The notes under the pieces: generated by a model
Told to the model about the DNA's origin: nothing
Database searches by the model: none
Seen by the model: only the letters and a program-made list of their open reading frames with translations
Source of the DNA: a virus
Virus record (IMG/VR): IMGVR_UViG_3300020442_003300
Coordinates: 1 to 29,078 of that record
Reading direction: 5' to 3' (one strand)
Length of the DNA: 29,078 bases
In this document: positions 6,248 through 16,009 of the stretch, piece by piece
Layout of the letters: each line of letters opens with the position of its first letter
How positions within the stretch are numbered: position 1 is the first letter of the stretch
Translations under genes and position numbers: made by a program

Positions 6248-7616
6248 TGAGAATAGAATCTTTCATTAATTCTAACTCTGTCTGTATCTTACCCGTTGTT
6301 GCGGTGTGTGTCAATCTAACAATTACATACTTGCCACTATAACGTCTATCAGTCTCAATATTAGTTCCTGATTTGTATACTGCAGGGAGTGAAATATCAA
6401 TACCACTACCAGCATATAGATCAATATTTCCAGGAATCCTTACAAGGGCTTTAAGATTCTTTAGAGTCTCAACACGCATATATTGATATGCTTGCAATTG
6501 AACAAGTTCTTTGTAATTTTTCTGAGGATTATTTCTATACTTTTGATCAAAAATTTGATTTGGGAGCATAGTATATCTAACTCGTTTTGGTTTATACAAA
6601 ATATTTTGTATATCAACATCCATTTGTTGCAAAGGATTAGTTGTTTTGCTAGGATCTAGGTGAGACATCTTCGACCACACGTCGCGAATGTTGTACTCAT
6701 ATGCCATATCAGAAATATCACTACTCAGTCCCATTTTGGATGCAGTAATATTGACAGGATCAAATCCAACGCTATAACCAGCGATAGTTCCATGTCGTTG
6801 TGCAATTAAATTTTTATGCTCTTCGGGGAAACTGATCGCATTAATGGTATAATTATCAAGTTCTTCGTTTAAATTTTTGGGAGCATAAGTATAACGATAT
6901 AATCTCTTTTTATCTCGAATAATATCAGTGTTGATATTATCGCCCATAGTGTTCACGTCTTCAATAATTTTATCAATAGACTTAAAGTTATATCCTAGTG
7001 AATTTTCGTAAAACAAAAATCCATTCTGCAAATTATTACCTGTAGAAGATTTGCGTACACTTCTATTAGTCAACCAATAAACAACATCTAATGGTCTCCA
7101 ATTTGGAATGATAAAGTTGTGTCTAGAAACTGTATCTTCTACAAATACATTCTTTTTAGTTCCAAGAAACTTGTCATTCTTAAGTAAATTAGATACGATA
7201 TTTTCAGTCTCTGTATTGTTTTTAAACACGGTTTCCGAAGAACCAAATACATTTACTCCTTCGTTTTTAATAAATTCCTCAGAAACTGCAGAAATTGAAA
7301 ACATTTCACTGTTATTTTTATCACGGATTCTGTTAAATACGCCCGTGCATCTAAAATTATATACTCTATCAACTAAAGAAGTAAATACTTCCAACTTTAA
7401 CGTTTCACTACCAGTAAAGATAGATTGAATACCAATAGCGTCTTGAAAGATAAACTCCGCCTCCATTGTTGCCAGAGAAATATCTTCGGTAACACTCCAA
7501 CCTTGACAGAATTGTAATAAGTTAAATTCACCACCTTCCGTTTGTAAACGTTCGCCATTCCTATAGGCACTCAGTCTCCAATCGCATTCGCCTGGGGTAG
7601 TTCTTTGAATCGTCAT
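6243..7616 (-). CDS. gp27-like baseplate central hub protein
   Basis: A 457-aa protein placed between the tape-measure-like genes and, further on, gp5, which is where a hub protein is expected. The N-terminus (WRLSAYRNGERLQTEGGEFN) and following beta-rich stretches (LATMEAEFIFQD; LKLEVFTSLVDRVYNFRCTG), together with a late segment RIPGNIDLYAGSGIDISLP and a final SGKYVIVRLTHTA, resemble the hub fold of gp27 and Mu gp44 proteins. T4 gp27 is 391 aa. It would form the trimeric ring between the tube and the gp5 spike. Its start overlaps the upstream stop by 4 nt (ATGA). The call rests on position and pattern, so direct gp27 orthology is not proved. Confidence 0.65.
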   Translation of the reverse strand: MTIQRTTPGECDWRLSAYRNGERLQTEGGEFNLLQFCQGWSVTEDISLATMEAEFIFQDAIGIQSIFTGSETLKLEVFTSLVDRVYNFRCTGVFNRIRDKNNSEMFSISAVSEEFIKNEGVNVFGSSETVFKNNTETENIVSNLLKNDKFLGTKKNVFVEDTVSRHNFIIPNWRPLDVVYWLTNRSVRKSSTGNNLQNGFLFYENSLGYNFKSIDKIIEDVNTMGDNINTDIIRDKKRLYRYTYAPKNLNEELDNYTINAISFPEEHKNLIAQRHGTIAGYSVGFDPVNITASKMGLSSDISDMAYEYNIRDVWSKMSHLDPSKTTNPLQQMDVDIQNILYKPKRVRYTMLPNQIFDQKYRNNPQKNYKELVQLQAYQYMRVETLKNLKALVRIPGNIDLYAGSGIDISLPAVYKSGTNIETDRRYSGKYVIVRLTHTATTGKIQTELELMKDSILK

Positions 7617-10600
7617 GAGAATATGCCTCCTCCAGTCTTATTTAAGCCAGAATTAATAATAGATGCCATAGCACCACCGATTGATTGAGTAATTTTATTA
7701 CCACTACCACCAGTTAAAGTACCACCTCTAGCACCTTGACCAGCAGCAAGGTTAGCGATGGCGGATTGTGCTGCTGCAACAGATGCTCTTACTTGTGCAT
7801 TTGCTTGTTCAACTGCTGCCATGGTTTGTTGAACAGTCTGCTGAGCACGATCATTCATCTGTGTTCTTGCATACTGTCTCTGCTGCGTTACTTTTTGAAT
7901 TTCTGCAGATTCGCGTTCTTTCTTTCTATCACCACCAAAAGAGAATCCACCAGAAGTGCCTTGACCCTTCTTACCGTCACCCATCAACATAGCCATCAAT
8001 GGATTATCAAATAGACCACCTCTGGAAGCAGTACTATCATTTATACCATGTTCAGATACACTACCACCACCTTGCTGTCCACCACCAAGCAGAGCACCAA
8101 ATGGACTCTGAACAGATCCTCCTCTACCACCCTTTGCACCTGATCCTCTTACATTCATAGCACCTTTATTCATTCCTGAGGATGCTTTGAACATATCTCC
8201 AATGCCAGTGTTGAATGAAGGTGTAGAACCTGAAGGTAACTGATAAGCACCACCAGTATCTTTATAAGCAGGACCACCCTTACCATATGCATCACCAGCA
8301 CCAGGTGCCATACCACCCATTTTCGATATCAGATCCATATATTTGGTGCTACCAAATCCACTGAGATTACCACTGAACATTCCACCAAGACCTTGACTTT
8401 CAACCTGCTTCTTCATCTGTTGATATTGTCCATCGGACATACCACCAGGTGCCATAGTTTGACCTTCACCCGTTAAAGGATTAGTTACTTTTTCATCAGC
8501 AACTGCAACGTGCAGGTGAGGCATACCATAATTACCAGGTGGTTTTCTCTTTCTACCATACATCCATGCACCCCAATCATCATAAATGATAGACTGTAGT
8601 TTATTGTTTGCTTTTGCAGAGTACAGTGCTTCTGCAAAACTCTTCATCTTAGATTTTTGTCTTGTAGGATCTCCGCCCTGATAGTTGGCAATATCTAAAG
8701 CAAGACCGCGCTGGTGCATCGGACCTGCTGTTGCTTCTCTACCTGCTGCCTTATAACCTCTAATGTTAGGACCATCTTCACTCCAGTTATTTCTTGCAAA
8801 GAAAGGATGATTGAATACGGTCATACCGCGATTCAGAGCAGTTCTACCAATTTCCTTTGCTTTTTTTGGACCACCGCCGTCTAGTGAGACGCTGCCGTCT
8901 TCACCCATCGCAGAGTGACCAACGCCCATACCGCCTGCTGTGCCCTGCATTGCTCCTAATAATCCAGCAGCATCATCTTGCATACTACCAGGTAGTAAAC
9001 TCATTGGCGATGCTTGTCCCAGGGCAACTGCTAATAGATGAGGAAGTTTGCCACCTAAGAAGTTCTGCTTACCAAACAGGTGCAATCCTCGTGCCAATAA
9101 CTCAGGTAATTTTTCACCAAAAGTTTTACTATCATTCTTGAATAATAAATCACCAATATTTACAGCACCATTGATAAAATCTTGTGCATCTCTTCCAAAT
9201 ATCTTCTTACCCTTTAAGAACTCAAACGCAACACCAGTGCCGCCACGAATTACATCATACCAACTTGCAGACCCATCTTCATTGCTGCCACCACCACCAA
9301 AAATTGTTTGGATGAAGTTACCAATAGCATTACCTTTACCTTGCTGACCAAATAATCCACCAATCAGACCACCAATAGCACCACCTTGCTTGCTGAGACC
9401 CCTTAAAATACCACCAAGTCCGCCCTTAACTGTGCCATTTTGATTATAATCAAATCCAAAATATTTGTTACCAGTAAGCATTGAAGCGTACTGGGTGCCA
9501 CTCGCTAAAGGACCAATTCCAGAGGTTGCATCACCACTTCTATATCTTTTTTCACCACCTCCAAATATATTGCCAAAATTAAATGTTGGCATTGCGCCAG
9601 GAATCTTATAATCAAGATCTTGACCATATCCGAGGAATCCAGAGTCTTTGGTAGAATTGAAGGCACTACTAAAATCTAGACCACTTGTCGCTAGTCCCCC
9701 GCCGAAACCTCCTCCTCCTGAGCTACTGCTAGATTTGCTACCACCACCAAAAAGATTACCAATACCACTTGCGATACTGCTGAAGAATCCGCCACCGCCA
9801 CCGCCACCGCTACTACTGCTCTTGCTACCACCACTGAAGAAGTTGCCAATACCTTTAACAGCACCACTGAACGCCTTGCCGATGCTACCAAAGATCATTC
9901 CATCTTTACCTGCTGCCTCAGAGACAGAAGATCCACCAGGACTATATCCAGTTGATGAAGGCAATTTATCGGGTAACTTAAACCCTGCCATATGTGCCAA
10001 CTCCATATTGGCACGAGTCATCCCCGAAGAGTTGAACGGGATGACCATACTGTTACCAACAGAGTCTTTAGAGATATACTCCAGACCGTGACCAATAAAG
10101 TCGGGACGATTGCCCGTCATCGATGCTAGATATCCAGACTCAGGACCATTGATCCATCCACCACTGGACATCTCTTTGAGATTAAATCCACCCTTTAGTG
10201 CTTGACTAATCCTCTTACCAGTTAGTCCAGGATCTTTAATCGTGTCTGGTGTTTCAAACGGGATGACAAATGCATCACCACCAGGTTTTTGTGCTACAAA
10301 CTCTCTACCATGACCAATAAAATCAACACCCCTACCATCTAAGGTTACGGGATATCCTCCCATAGGTCCATCGATGTAACCACCTTGAGATCTTCCCCTT
10401 CTTCCGAATCTAAGCGCACCTCTAAAAAATTGACCTACTCGACTAGGTTTAGTTTTGACTGGTTTAGTTTTGACTGGTTTTTTACCACCACCAGTCGTTC
10501 CAGTTGGACCACTCTTACCTGCTGCTGTTTTTAGTTTTTGATGTCTTTTCTGAAGATTATTATTGAAATTAGTAAAGACATTTTTGAATGCAGCAAGAGT

Positions 10601-11242
10601 CTTTCCTGGTCTCAGCAGGAAATTCATTCCTAAGAATACTCCACCAATAACAGCAAACGCCTTTAAGAATCCTGTTAGTCTTTCCCAAGGTGTTGCATCA
10701 TCCCTAAGTAAGTCGTACATTCCATCAATGAATGTAACGACAGCAGACTTAATTAACCAAGCAAAAAAGTCTACAACCTTTTTAATCCCTTCTAGAATAG
10801 AGATAACTTTATTTTGGTTCTTTTCATCCGCCAACCATTCTAAGATTGGTTTTAATACCAAATATTTCAGTAATCCACCAAGGAATCCGAGTAAACCTTT
10901 GAAGAATTGAGGTGCAACTCTACCAAAAACTCCCGATGAGAATGAAAATGATCCCTTTAACTTTTCGGTCTTTGTATACTTTGCAACGAATGACTCTTTC
11001 TGTCTTCTCTTTTGCTCTGCTTTTAAACGCTTTACTTTTAACTGTCTAATACTATCAAGAGTCTTAGAAATGCCATTAAGACTCAACCCAATTCTATTGA
11101 TTGCATCTAATTGGGTTGCAAATACCTTCGCTTCTTTCTTCTGTTGATTTTTAGCAGCGGCATCCATGCCACGCCCAAAAGACACATTTGAGATTCCTGT
11201 CGTAGGAATGACCTTATATATGTTTACTGTCTTAGTTTCCAT
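7613..11242 (-). CDS. Giant tape-measure-like virion protein with M15-peptidase-like domain
   Basis: A 1209-aa protein. The N-terminus (1-110) is helical and basic. A hydrophobic part (about 110-215) contains LEWLADEKNQNKV and GVFLGMNFLLRP, which have clear counterparts in the 1519-aa neighbour. Residues 286-405 hold two copies of a repeat built around DFIGHGxE...VIPF. Residues 450-800 are Gly/Ser-rich. At 815-915 lies a domain resembling M15/VanY D,D-peptidases: His843-x6-Asp850 (MHQRGLALD) and His909-Leu-His911 (GMPHLHVAV), the pattern of a zinc site. A Gly-rich and Gln/Ala-rich tail follows. Probably part of the tail interior, exposed to peptidoglycan during entry. The exact place in the virion is inferred. 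Confidence 0.7.
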   Translation of the reverse strand: METKTVNIYKVIPTTGISNVSFGRGMDAAAKNQQKKEAKVFATQLDAINRIGLSLNGISKTLDSIRQLKVKRLKAEQKRRQKESFVAKYTKTEKLKGSFSFSSGVFGRVAPQFFKGLLGFLGGLLKYLVLKPILEWLADEKNQNKVISILEGIKKVVDFFAWLIKSAVVTFIDGMYDLLRDDATPWERLTGFLKAFAVIGGVFLGMNFLLRPGKTLAAFKNVFTNFNNNLQKRHQKLKTAAGKSGPTGTTGGGKKPVKTKPVKTKPSRVGQFFRGALRFGRRGRSQGGYIDGPMGGYPVTLDGRGVDFIGHGREFVAQKPGGDAFVIPFETPDTIKDPGLTGKRISQALKGGFNLKEMSSGGWINGPESGYLASMTGNRPDFIGHGLEYISKDSVGNSMVIPFNSSGMTRANMELAHMAGFKLPDKLPSSTGYSPGGSSVSEAAGKDGMIFGSIGKAFSGAVKGIGNFFSGGSKSSSSGGGGGGGFFSSIASGIGNLFGGGSKSSSSSGGGGFGGGLATSGLDFSSAFNSTKDSGFLGYGQDLDYKIPGAMPTFNFGNIFGGGEKRYRSGDATSGIGPLASGTQYASMLTGNKYFGFDYNQNGTVKGGLGGILRGLSKQGGAIGGLIGGLFGQQGKGNAIGNFIQTIFGGGGSNEDGSASWYDVIRGGTGVAFEFLKGKKIFGRDAQDFINGAVNIGDLLFKNDSKTFGEKLPELLARGLHLFGKQNFLGGKLPHLLAVALGQASPMSLLPGSMQDDAAGLLGAMQGTAGGMGVGHSAMGEDGSVSLDGGGPKKAKEIGRTALNRGMTVFNHPFFARNNWSEDGPNIRGYKAAGREATAGPMHQRGLALDIANYQGGDPTRQKSKMKSFAEALYSAKANNKLQSIIYDDWGAWMYGRKRKPPGNYGMPHLHVAVADEKVTNPLTGEGQTMAPGGMSDGQYQQMKKQVESQGLGGMFSGNLSGFGSTKYMDLISKMGGMAPGAGDAYGKGGPAYKDTGGAYQLPSGSTPSFNTGIGDMFKASSGMNKGAMNVRGSGAKGGRGGSVQSPFGALLGGGQQGGGSVSEHGINDSTASRGGLFDNPLMAMLMGDGKKGQGTSGGFSFGGDRKKERESAEIQKVTQQRQYARTQMNDRAQQTVQQTMAAVEQANAQVRASVAAAQSAIANLAAGQGARGGTLTGGSGNKITQSIGGAMASIINSGLNKTGGGIFS
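10446..10475 (-). repeat. 15-bp tandem repeat in the 1209-aa gene
   Basis: GGTTTAGTTTTGACT (plus strand) occurs twice in direct tandem at 10446-10460 and 10461-10475. It encodes a KTKPV-type doublet in a basic, proline-containing linker ahead of the DFIGHG repeats. It is in frame (5 codons), so copy changes would only alter linker length. Confidence 0.85.
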
Positions 11243-11245
11243 TTA

Positions 11246-14200
11246 TTACTTCTTAGCTGGCTGCTGCTGAGCGGGTGCCTTTTGTGGAATATACTGTGTA
11301 TTATTTATCGGTACTGGTCGATCGATAGGAACTAACTTCAACAGAATCAGAGGAATAGGAACGAATTCCATGGCAGTCTGCATAGCATATTCTGCAGAAA
11401 TGCCACCCTTAGGATCAAATGCGCTAACCTGTTGATTGAAGATACCAAATACCCTTGGGTCAACACCTAACTCTGGTGATTGCTGCATCAATGCATTTTG
11501 CATCGTCATACCAGCGACACCCGCCAAGGCATCAAAGACACCACCCATACCAAACTGACCTGCTAATGTTCTAGCAATACCAATAGGTCCAGGCATACCT
11601 GGGAATTCTTCCAATCCGAATAGATTCGATAGTCCAGGAATATTGGCAACACCTGGGATACTCTTGATAATCGCACCGACTGTCGGATTCTTCTGAATGA
11701 ATTTACCAATACCACCGAAGAATTTTTGTACCCCCTCTGGTAACATTCCACCAAGACCGCCTAGTGCTCCACCAATACCTCCCTTAAGGAATCCATTAAC
11801 AACACCACCAAGACCACTTCCTAACGTATCAGTAACTCCTTGGAAGAAGTTACCCATAGTTTCTGGGAAGAAACCAGTTAAAGCACCAACAGTATTAGTA
11901 ATTGCACCAATAATATCACCAGATGCAAGAGCAGTAACTGCCTTAATACCAGCAATAACAGGTGCTAATGGTGGGAAAATAACACCAACGGCAGTTGTAA
12001 GTAAACTACCAACTGGAGAACTGAGGAAATTACCAACCCCTTTTACAACACCACTGACTGCCTTTACAACGCCATTAAACGCCTTTTTAATACCCTTGAA
12101 AATACCACCAAGGAAGAATGGTTTCAGGTTGTTAGGTACTTTACCGCCTGCAGAGAAACCAAATGCCTTACCGAAATCAAGACCACTTGTTTTGAAACTG
12201 CTACCGAAATCTAAACCCTTACCCGAATAATCACCCCAACCAGGAATCTTGTCTTGCCAACCCGTAGAGTTGGTCCACATGTCCACTTTTTGACCATCTG
12301 GACCATATGGATTCAGACCTCTATTTTTTCCGAAAAGATCCCTTAAGTCAAATCCCTTTGTCCCGCTATAAGTATCGGGATTTAATGGACCCATACCACG
12401 AGTGGCACTCTCTACATCGAGTCCCATCTCTTTCATCAAATCGCCTAAAGACGATTTTGATCCATCAGGTGCAGTAAAATCTGTCTGATTATCATAATCT
12501 AAGGTGCCAGTTGGAGGACCACCACCCGCGCTAGTGCCATCACTAGGACGCATGTACGGATTGACTGGTATTCCTGTATTTTCTGGATTGAATAAATCAA
12601 ATGGATTTAAGGAACCCTCTTTACCTTGTTTGTATAGGTCTACTGCCTGTTCAAGAGGTGTTCTTTCTCCTAGACCACCAACAGTGTTTAAATTATAAGC
12701 AGAATATTTACCATCTAATATCCCTTGTGCAACCTTCTTCGCCTCGTCAGACGATAGAGGGGTGTCTGTGCCTCCTGATTTAGAGGGTAAAACCGCGTAG
12801 CCGCTATCATCCTGTGCTGAAGTTGTTGGACTTTTTGTAGAGCTGTCTTCGCTTCCTCCCTCAGGATCTGGAATCCAATCTAATCCGTCCCAGACAACAG
12901 GTTTACCCTGAAGAGTTGCTTTCTGACCTACAGCACGACTAACAGGTGCCTCATATTGCTGTGATTCTGTAACGAAGGATGTCTTAGGTTGTACTAATGG
13001 TGTTGTTGATGAAGGAGGACGAGCAGTTCCAGATAAAATATCTAATACAGTTCCATATGCCTTATTAATTCCGTCTTTATCATATACACCCGTTCCATCA
13101 GCTCTTTTGATTGATGCGAACTGACCAGCAAGACCGTTATTATATGCTGCGTTAGAAATCTGACCTGCTTTCCATTTCTTCTGACCTGCCATGTCCAGGT
13201 AGTATTCAACCATCTTGTCCTGGTTTGCAGGAGAGAATAGTGCATTTCTGCTTACTCCTGCATAATCTGCAGCAAGTTCAGGGAACAGCATTTGATATGC
13301 ACCAACAGCAGCACTCCTCTTACTCGCAGGAATACCCTTTGATGCTTGGTGTCTAAGATATGCCTTCTGCCAATCAACAACTTGGTTGATGGTCATCTTT
13401 GTTAGATCTTCACCAGCACGACCAAACCCACCTAAGTATGCCTTGAAAGGTGTAGCATAGTTATTACCAGATTCTAATTGTCTGATTCTAGTTTTCAGAT
13501 CATTTCCAACAGAACCTTTAACTACTGGTGGTGTTCCACCCTCGGGTTGGGGAGTTGATCCAGAACCAACACTTTGTGTTTTCCTTATACTAGTTCCAGC
13601 ATTGAAGCCTCTCATAACGACTTCTTTTACATCATATCGATTTCGTTTTAACTGAGCATTACCACCACCCAGTTTAAAGAAATTAAATGCTTCATCGCTG
13701 TTGAAATTTCTCCTTGTCAAAGGACCATACATTTCAACTTTATTCCATCCACCCTGTTGACGTACATAATATTCTTTAGTTCCTCCAAAGAAGAAACCAC
13801 CTACAGTCTTATATGCTAATTCACCATCTCTCCAATTTTTTGTATTATCCCATGCTCTAATTTTAAACTTTTCTAGAAAAGCATCTCTTGCTTGTTTAAG
13901 TGCTGCTGCTCTTTGTTCCTCTTCTGCACGCTGAGCAGCCCTCTGGCGGTTGCGTTCTCTTTCTTTTGCCTTCTGTGCTGCACGTCCACCTGTTTGACCT
14001 GCACTCTGTCTTTCTTTGAAGAAATCAACAAACGCCTTAAATGCTTTTGATGCAGTTCCAACGGCATCAACCTTGATAGGAGTTACAGGTTTGTCATGAT
14101 TAAATGCTTGATCAAATAACTTTTTAGCAGCTGCAGGATCATAAGGCAATTGTAATACTGATGGGTCTAAGATCTTAAATCCACCAATTTTAAATCCAAG

Positions 14201-15805
14201 AATATCAACTTGAGGAATTTCAAACTGAGGCAGTGCCTGCCACATTCTAACGAAACTCGTTTTGATAAAGTTTCCTGCATCCCCTAATTTACTTACAGTC
14301 CACTGAAATGCTGGAACAATATTCTTCTGCCAGAGATCTCTGGCATCCATGATAATTTTTCTCTTGACACCCTCAATACCACCGCCTCTGGGATCATTCT
14401 TATTAAAGAACATGTAGGCTAAATCGCCTGCATATTGACCCGCTATCATACCAACGGTAGATCCTATAATAGGAATAGGAATAACTGCAGTACCAATAGC
14501 ACCACCAATTAAGGTTCCGATTGTTTCAAAAGCAACCTTTTCAATGGGATCACCATCTAATAATCCAATCGCAGCAGTAATAATACCACCGACCCAAGGA
14601 ACTCTACTCGCCCATGTTTTTACACCTGCTTTCAGAGCTGCAGCACCTGGTCCACCAAGTAATGCAGTAATAGGTTTAGCATTTTTACCAAACGCTTTAA
14701 GTATTGCTCGTCTAGGAATAGCACCTACTCCTCGTCCTGCAATATTACTGCCAGTTCCTCTACCCAGAAGAGTCTTATTCTCTGCTCTAAGTTTCGCAAT
14801 TAATGCAGCCTGTCTTTGCTGTGCTAACCTTGCTTGATTGAGGCGAGCCTGCATCTGTGCAGGTGTTGACCTTTGATTCTTGGGAATCTGATTACCATCA
14901 GGTCTAGTAGTTGGTGGTTTAAATCCAGGTTTAGTAGTCCCAGTCCCAGTGCCAGTTCCAGGTTTTACTGGTCTATTATTAGGTCCAATCTCTTCCCATT
15001 TACCTGTCTTGGTATTCTTTCTATATCTTCTCTGTTGTCCATCAGGACCATCAATATAAACATCATCAAGAGCGTCTGCAACTCGTGTAGCCTTATTCCT
15101 ATAAAAATCTAACCCCAGTAAACTGAGGATAGCATCCATAGTACCGAATGGATTGAGTAAGAAACCTAATCCAACAATACCAGTGATGATCTTCCACAGA
15201 CCACCTACTCGCTCACCAAAACTCTTATCTTTTCCGAAGGTTTGATTTATACCTTCAATCAGACTATCAACTACTAAGAATTTTACAATTCCAGCAATCT
15301 TATTGAATACAAATGAAGCCTTTCGGAAAAACGTGACTAGTTTTTCTCTGTTCTTAGGATCTGCAACCCACTCTAACGTAGACTTTACTGCATAAAGTCC
15401 TGCTAACTTAACAATGAAAGCAAAGGCAGCTTTGGCAAGACCACCCAGTCCACTTAATAAATTTCCAAAGAAACCATCCGCCTTCTTCTTATCTTTGGCA
15501 GATAACTTTCCTTTAGTTACTATTGATCCAGCACCTTGTATGCCTCTCTCAGCATTTTCTTCGGCAAGGCGATCCGCTTCTCTTCTTTTTCTTCTTCTTT
15601 CTGCGATTTCACGCAGTTTATCATTTTCAATTAAATCAATCTCAGCACTCTCAATCGATTTTAAAGACGATTGGATACCCTTCAGTGAGTACTGAATTCC
15701 TGCAAATGCTTTTATGTTAGCTCGTGTGGCATGAACAGCAACAGGGGAGGTGATTCCTTGACCACCGCCCCCTCCTGTTAACTTATAGACATCGAGTTTT
15801 GCCAC
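11246..15805 (-). CDS. Giant tape-measure-like virion protein with lysozyme-like domain
   Basis: A 1519-aa protein starting at GTG (15803-15805), directly after the gp51-like frame. Residues 1-110 are helical and charged. Residues 115-225 contain LEWVADPKNREKL and VGLGFLLNPF, paralogous to the 1209-aa protein. Further hydrophobic Gly-rich stretches occur near 390-460 and 1230-1450, as in tape measures. At about 765-925 lies a lysozyme/transglycosylase-like domain with a candidate catalytic Glu778 (LESGNNY), followed by SAVGAYQML and NNGLAGQF, typical of phage-tail muramidases. Length and position downstream of gp26/gp51 suggest it sets tail length or lies in the tube and cuts peptidoglycan on entry. 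Not similar enough by eye to call gp29. Confidence 0.7.
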   Translation of the reverse strand: MAKLDVYKLTGGGGGQGITSPVAVHATRANIKAFAGIQYSLKGIQSSLKSIESAEIDLIENDKLREIAERRRKRREADRLAEENAERGIQGAGSIVTKGKLSAKDKKKADGFFGNLLSGLGGLAKAAFAFIVKLAGLYAVKSTLEWVADPKNREKLVTFFRKASFVFNKIAGIVKFLVVDSLIEGINQTFGKDKSFGERVGGLWKIITGIVGLGFLLNPFGTMDAILSLLGLDFYRNKATRVADALDDVYIDGPDGQQRRYRKNTKTGKWEEIGPNNRPVKPGTGTGTGTTKPGFKPPTTRPDGNQIPKNQRSTPAQMQARLNQARLAQQRQAALIAKLRAENKTLLGRGTGSNIAGRGVGAIPRRAILKAFGKNAKPITALLGGPGAAALKAGVKTWASRVPWVGGIITAAIGLLDGDPIEKVAFETIGTLIGGAIGTAVIPIPIIGSTVGMIAGQYAGDLAYMFFNKNDPRGGGIEGVKRKIIMDARDLWQKNIVPAFQWTVSKLGDAGNFIKTSFVRMWQALPQFEIPQVDILGFKIGGFKILDPSVLQLPYDPAAAKKLFDQAFNHDKPVTPIKVDAVGTASKAFKAFVDFFKERQSAGQTGGRAAQKAKERERNRQRAAQRAEEEQRAAALKQARDAFLEKFKIRAWDNTKNWRDGELAYKTVGGFFFGGTKEYYVRQQGGWNKVEMYGPLTRRNFNSDEAFNFFKLGGGNAQLKRNRYDVKEVVMRGFNAGTSIRKTQSVGSGSTPQPEGGTPPVVKGSVGNDLKTRIRQLESGNNYATPFKAYLGGFGRAGEDLTKMTINQVVDWQKAYLRHQASKGIPASKRSAAVGAYQMLFPELAADYAGVSRNALFSPANQDKMVEYYLDMAGQKKWKAGQISNAAYNNGLAGQFASIKRADGTGVYDKDGINKAYGTVLDILSGTARPPSSTTPLVQPKTSFVTESQQYEAPVSRAVGQKATLQGKPVVWDGLDWIPDPEGGSEDSSTKSPTTSAQDDSGYAVLPSKSGGTDTPLSSDEAKKVAQGILDGKYSAYNLNTVGGLGERTPLEQAVDLYKQGKEGSLNPFDLFNPENTGIPVNPYMRPSDGTSAGGGPPTGTLDYDNQTDFTAPDGSKSSLGDLMKEMGLDVESATRGMGPLNPDTYSGTKGFDLRDLFGKNRGLNPYGPDGQKVDMWTNSTGWQDKIPGWGDYSGKGLDFGSSFKTSGLDFGKAFGFSAGGKVPNNLKPFFLGGIFKGIKKAFNGVVKAVSGVVKGVGNFLSSPVGSLLTTAVGVIFPPLAPVIAGIKAVTALASGDIIGAITNTVGALTGFFPETMGNFFQGVTDTLGSGLGGVVNGFLKGGIGGALGGLGGMLPEGVQKFFGGIGKFIQKNPTVGAIIKSIPGVANIPGLSNLFGLEEFPGMPGPIGIARTLAGQFGMGGVFDALAGVAGMTMQNALMQQSPELGVDPRVFGIFNQQVSAFDPKGGISAEYAMQTAMEFVPIPLILLKLVPIDRPVPINNTQYIPQKAPAQQQPAKK
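11302..11309 (-). promoter_or_regulatory. Possible internal late promoter before the 1209-aa gene
   Basis: GATAAATA on the minus strand lies in the 3' coding end of the 1519-aa gene, 60 nt before the next start codon. It matches the late element, but as it is inside coding sequence it may be chance. Confidence 0.3.
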
Positions 15806-15811
15806 TTATTG

Positions 15812-16003
15812 CTATCTTGAGTTTTTGTTGTCTTGCATTCTTCTAGATTCCTCTTTCAAGAAATCTGTGAGCATCATAATGTAAACTTCCTTCTCCCAGG
15901 GTAAAAGGTTTTCAATGTATTGAACATCCCATTTATGGTGGTGCATCAATGCAAAATTAGTCTGGAAATAATTCTCCAGAGTATTATGGAGAAGTGCTAT
16001 GCG
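15812..16003 (-). CDS. 51: gp51-like baseplate/tail assembly frame, probably expressed by -1 frameshift from gp26
   Basis: The frame gives 63 codons after the gp26 slip site (RIALLHNTLENYFQ...) and ends TAG at 15812-15814. The block MHHHKWDVQYIENLLPWE resembles the short gp51-type proteins next to gp26 in T4-like phages (HKW...ENLLPWE). The first ATG in frame is at 15944-15946, which would give only 44 aa, lose the N-terminal helix and have no Shine-Dalgarno sequence. Upstream of that ATG there are only CTG, TTG or ATA codons before a stop in the gp26 region. A -1 slip at 16003-16009 would instead join it to gp26 as a 297-aa protein. T4 gp51 acts as a catalyst in hub assembly. Confidence 0.65.
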   Translation of the reverse strand, partial: RIALLHNTLENYFQTNFALMHHHKWDVQYIENLLPWEKEVYIMMLTDFLKEESRRMQDNKNSR

Positions 16004-16009
16004 AAAAAA
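15972..16009 (-). promoter_or_regulatory. Putative -1 programmed ribosomal frameshift signal
   Basis: In the last gp26 codons the heptamer T TTT TTC (16003-16009, in the gp26 frame) fits X XXY YYZ. A 9-nt spacer (15994-16002) contains the gp26 TAG stop. A perfect 7-bp stem TTCTCCA/TGGAGAA (15987-15993 with 15972-15978) with an 8-nt loop follows. The -1 frame leads directly into the gp51-like frame. All parts are seen in the sequence; the function is inferred. Confidence 0.65.

Noticed and set aside
9648-10091. 147-aa proline/leucine-rich plus-strand frame
   Set aside because: It is the complement of the Gly/Ser-rich part of the 1209-aa gene, which produces Pro/Leu runs when read backwards.
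11697-12230. 177-aa proline-rich plus-strand frame
   Set aside because: Shadow of the Gly-rich hydrophobic end of the 1519-aa gene.
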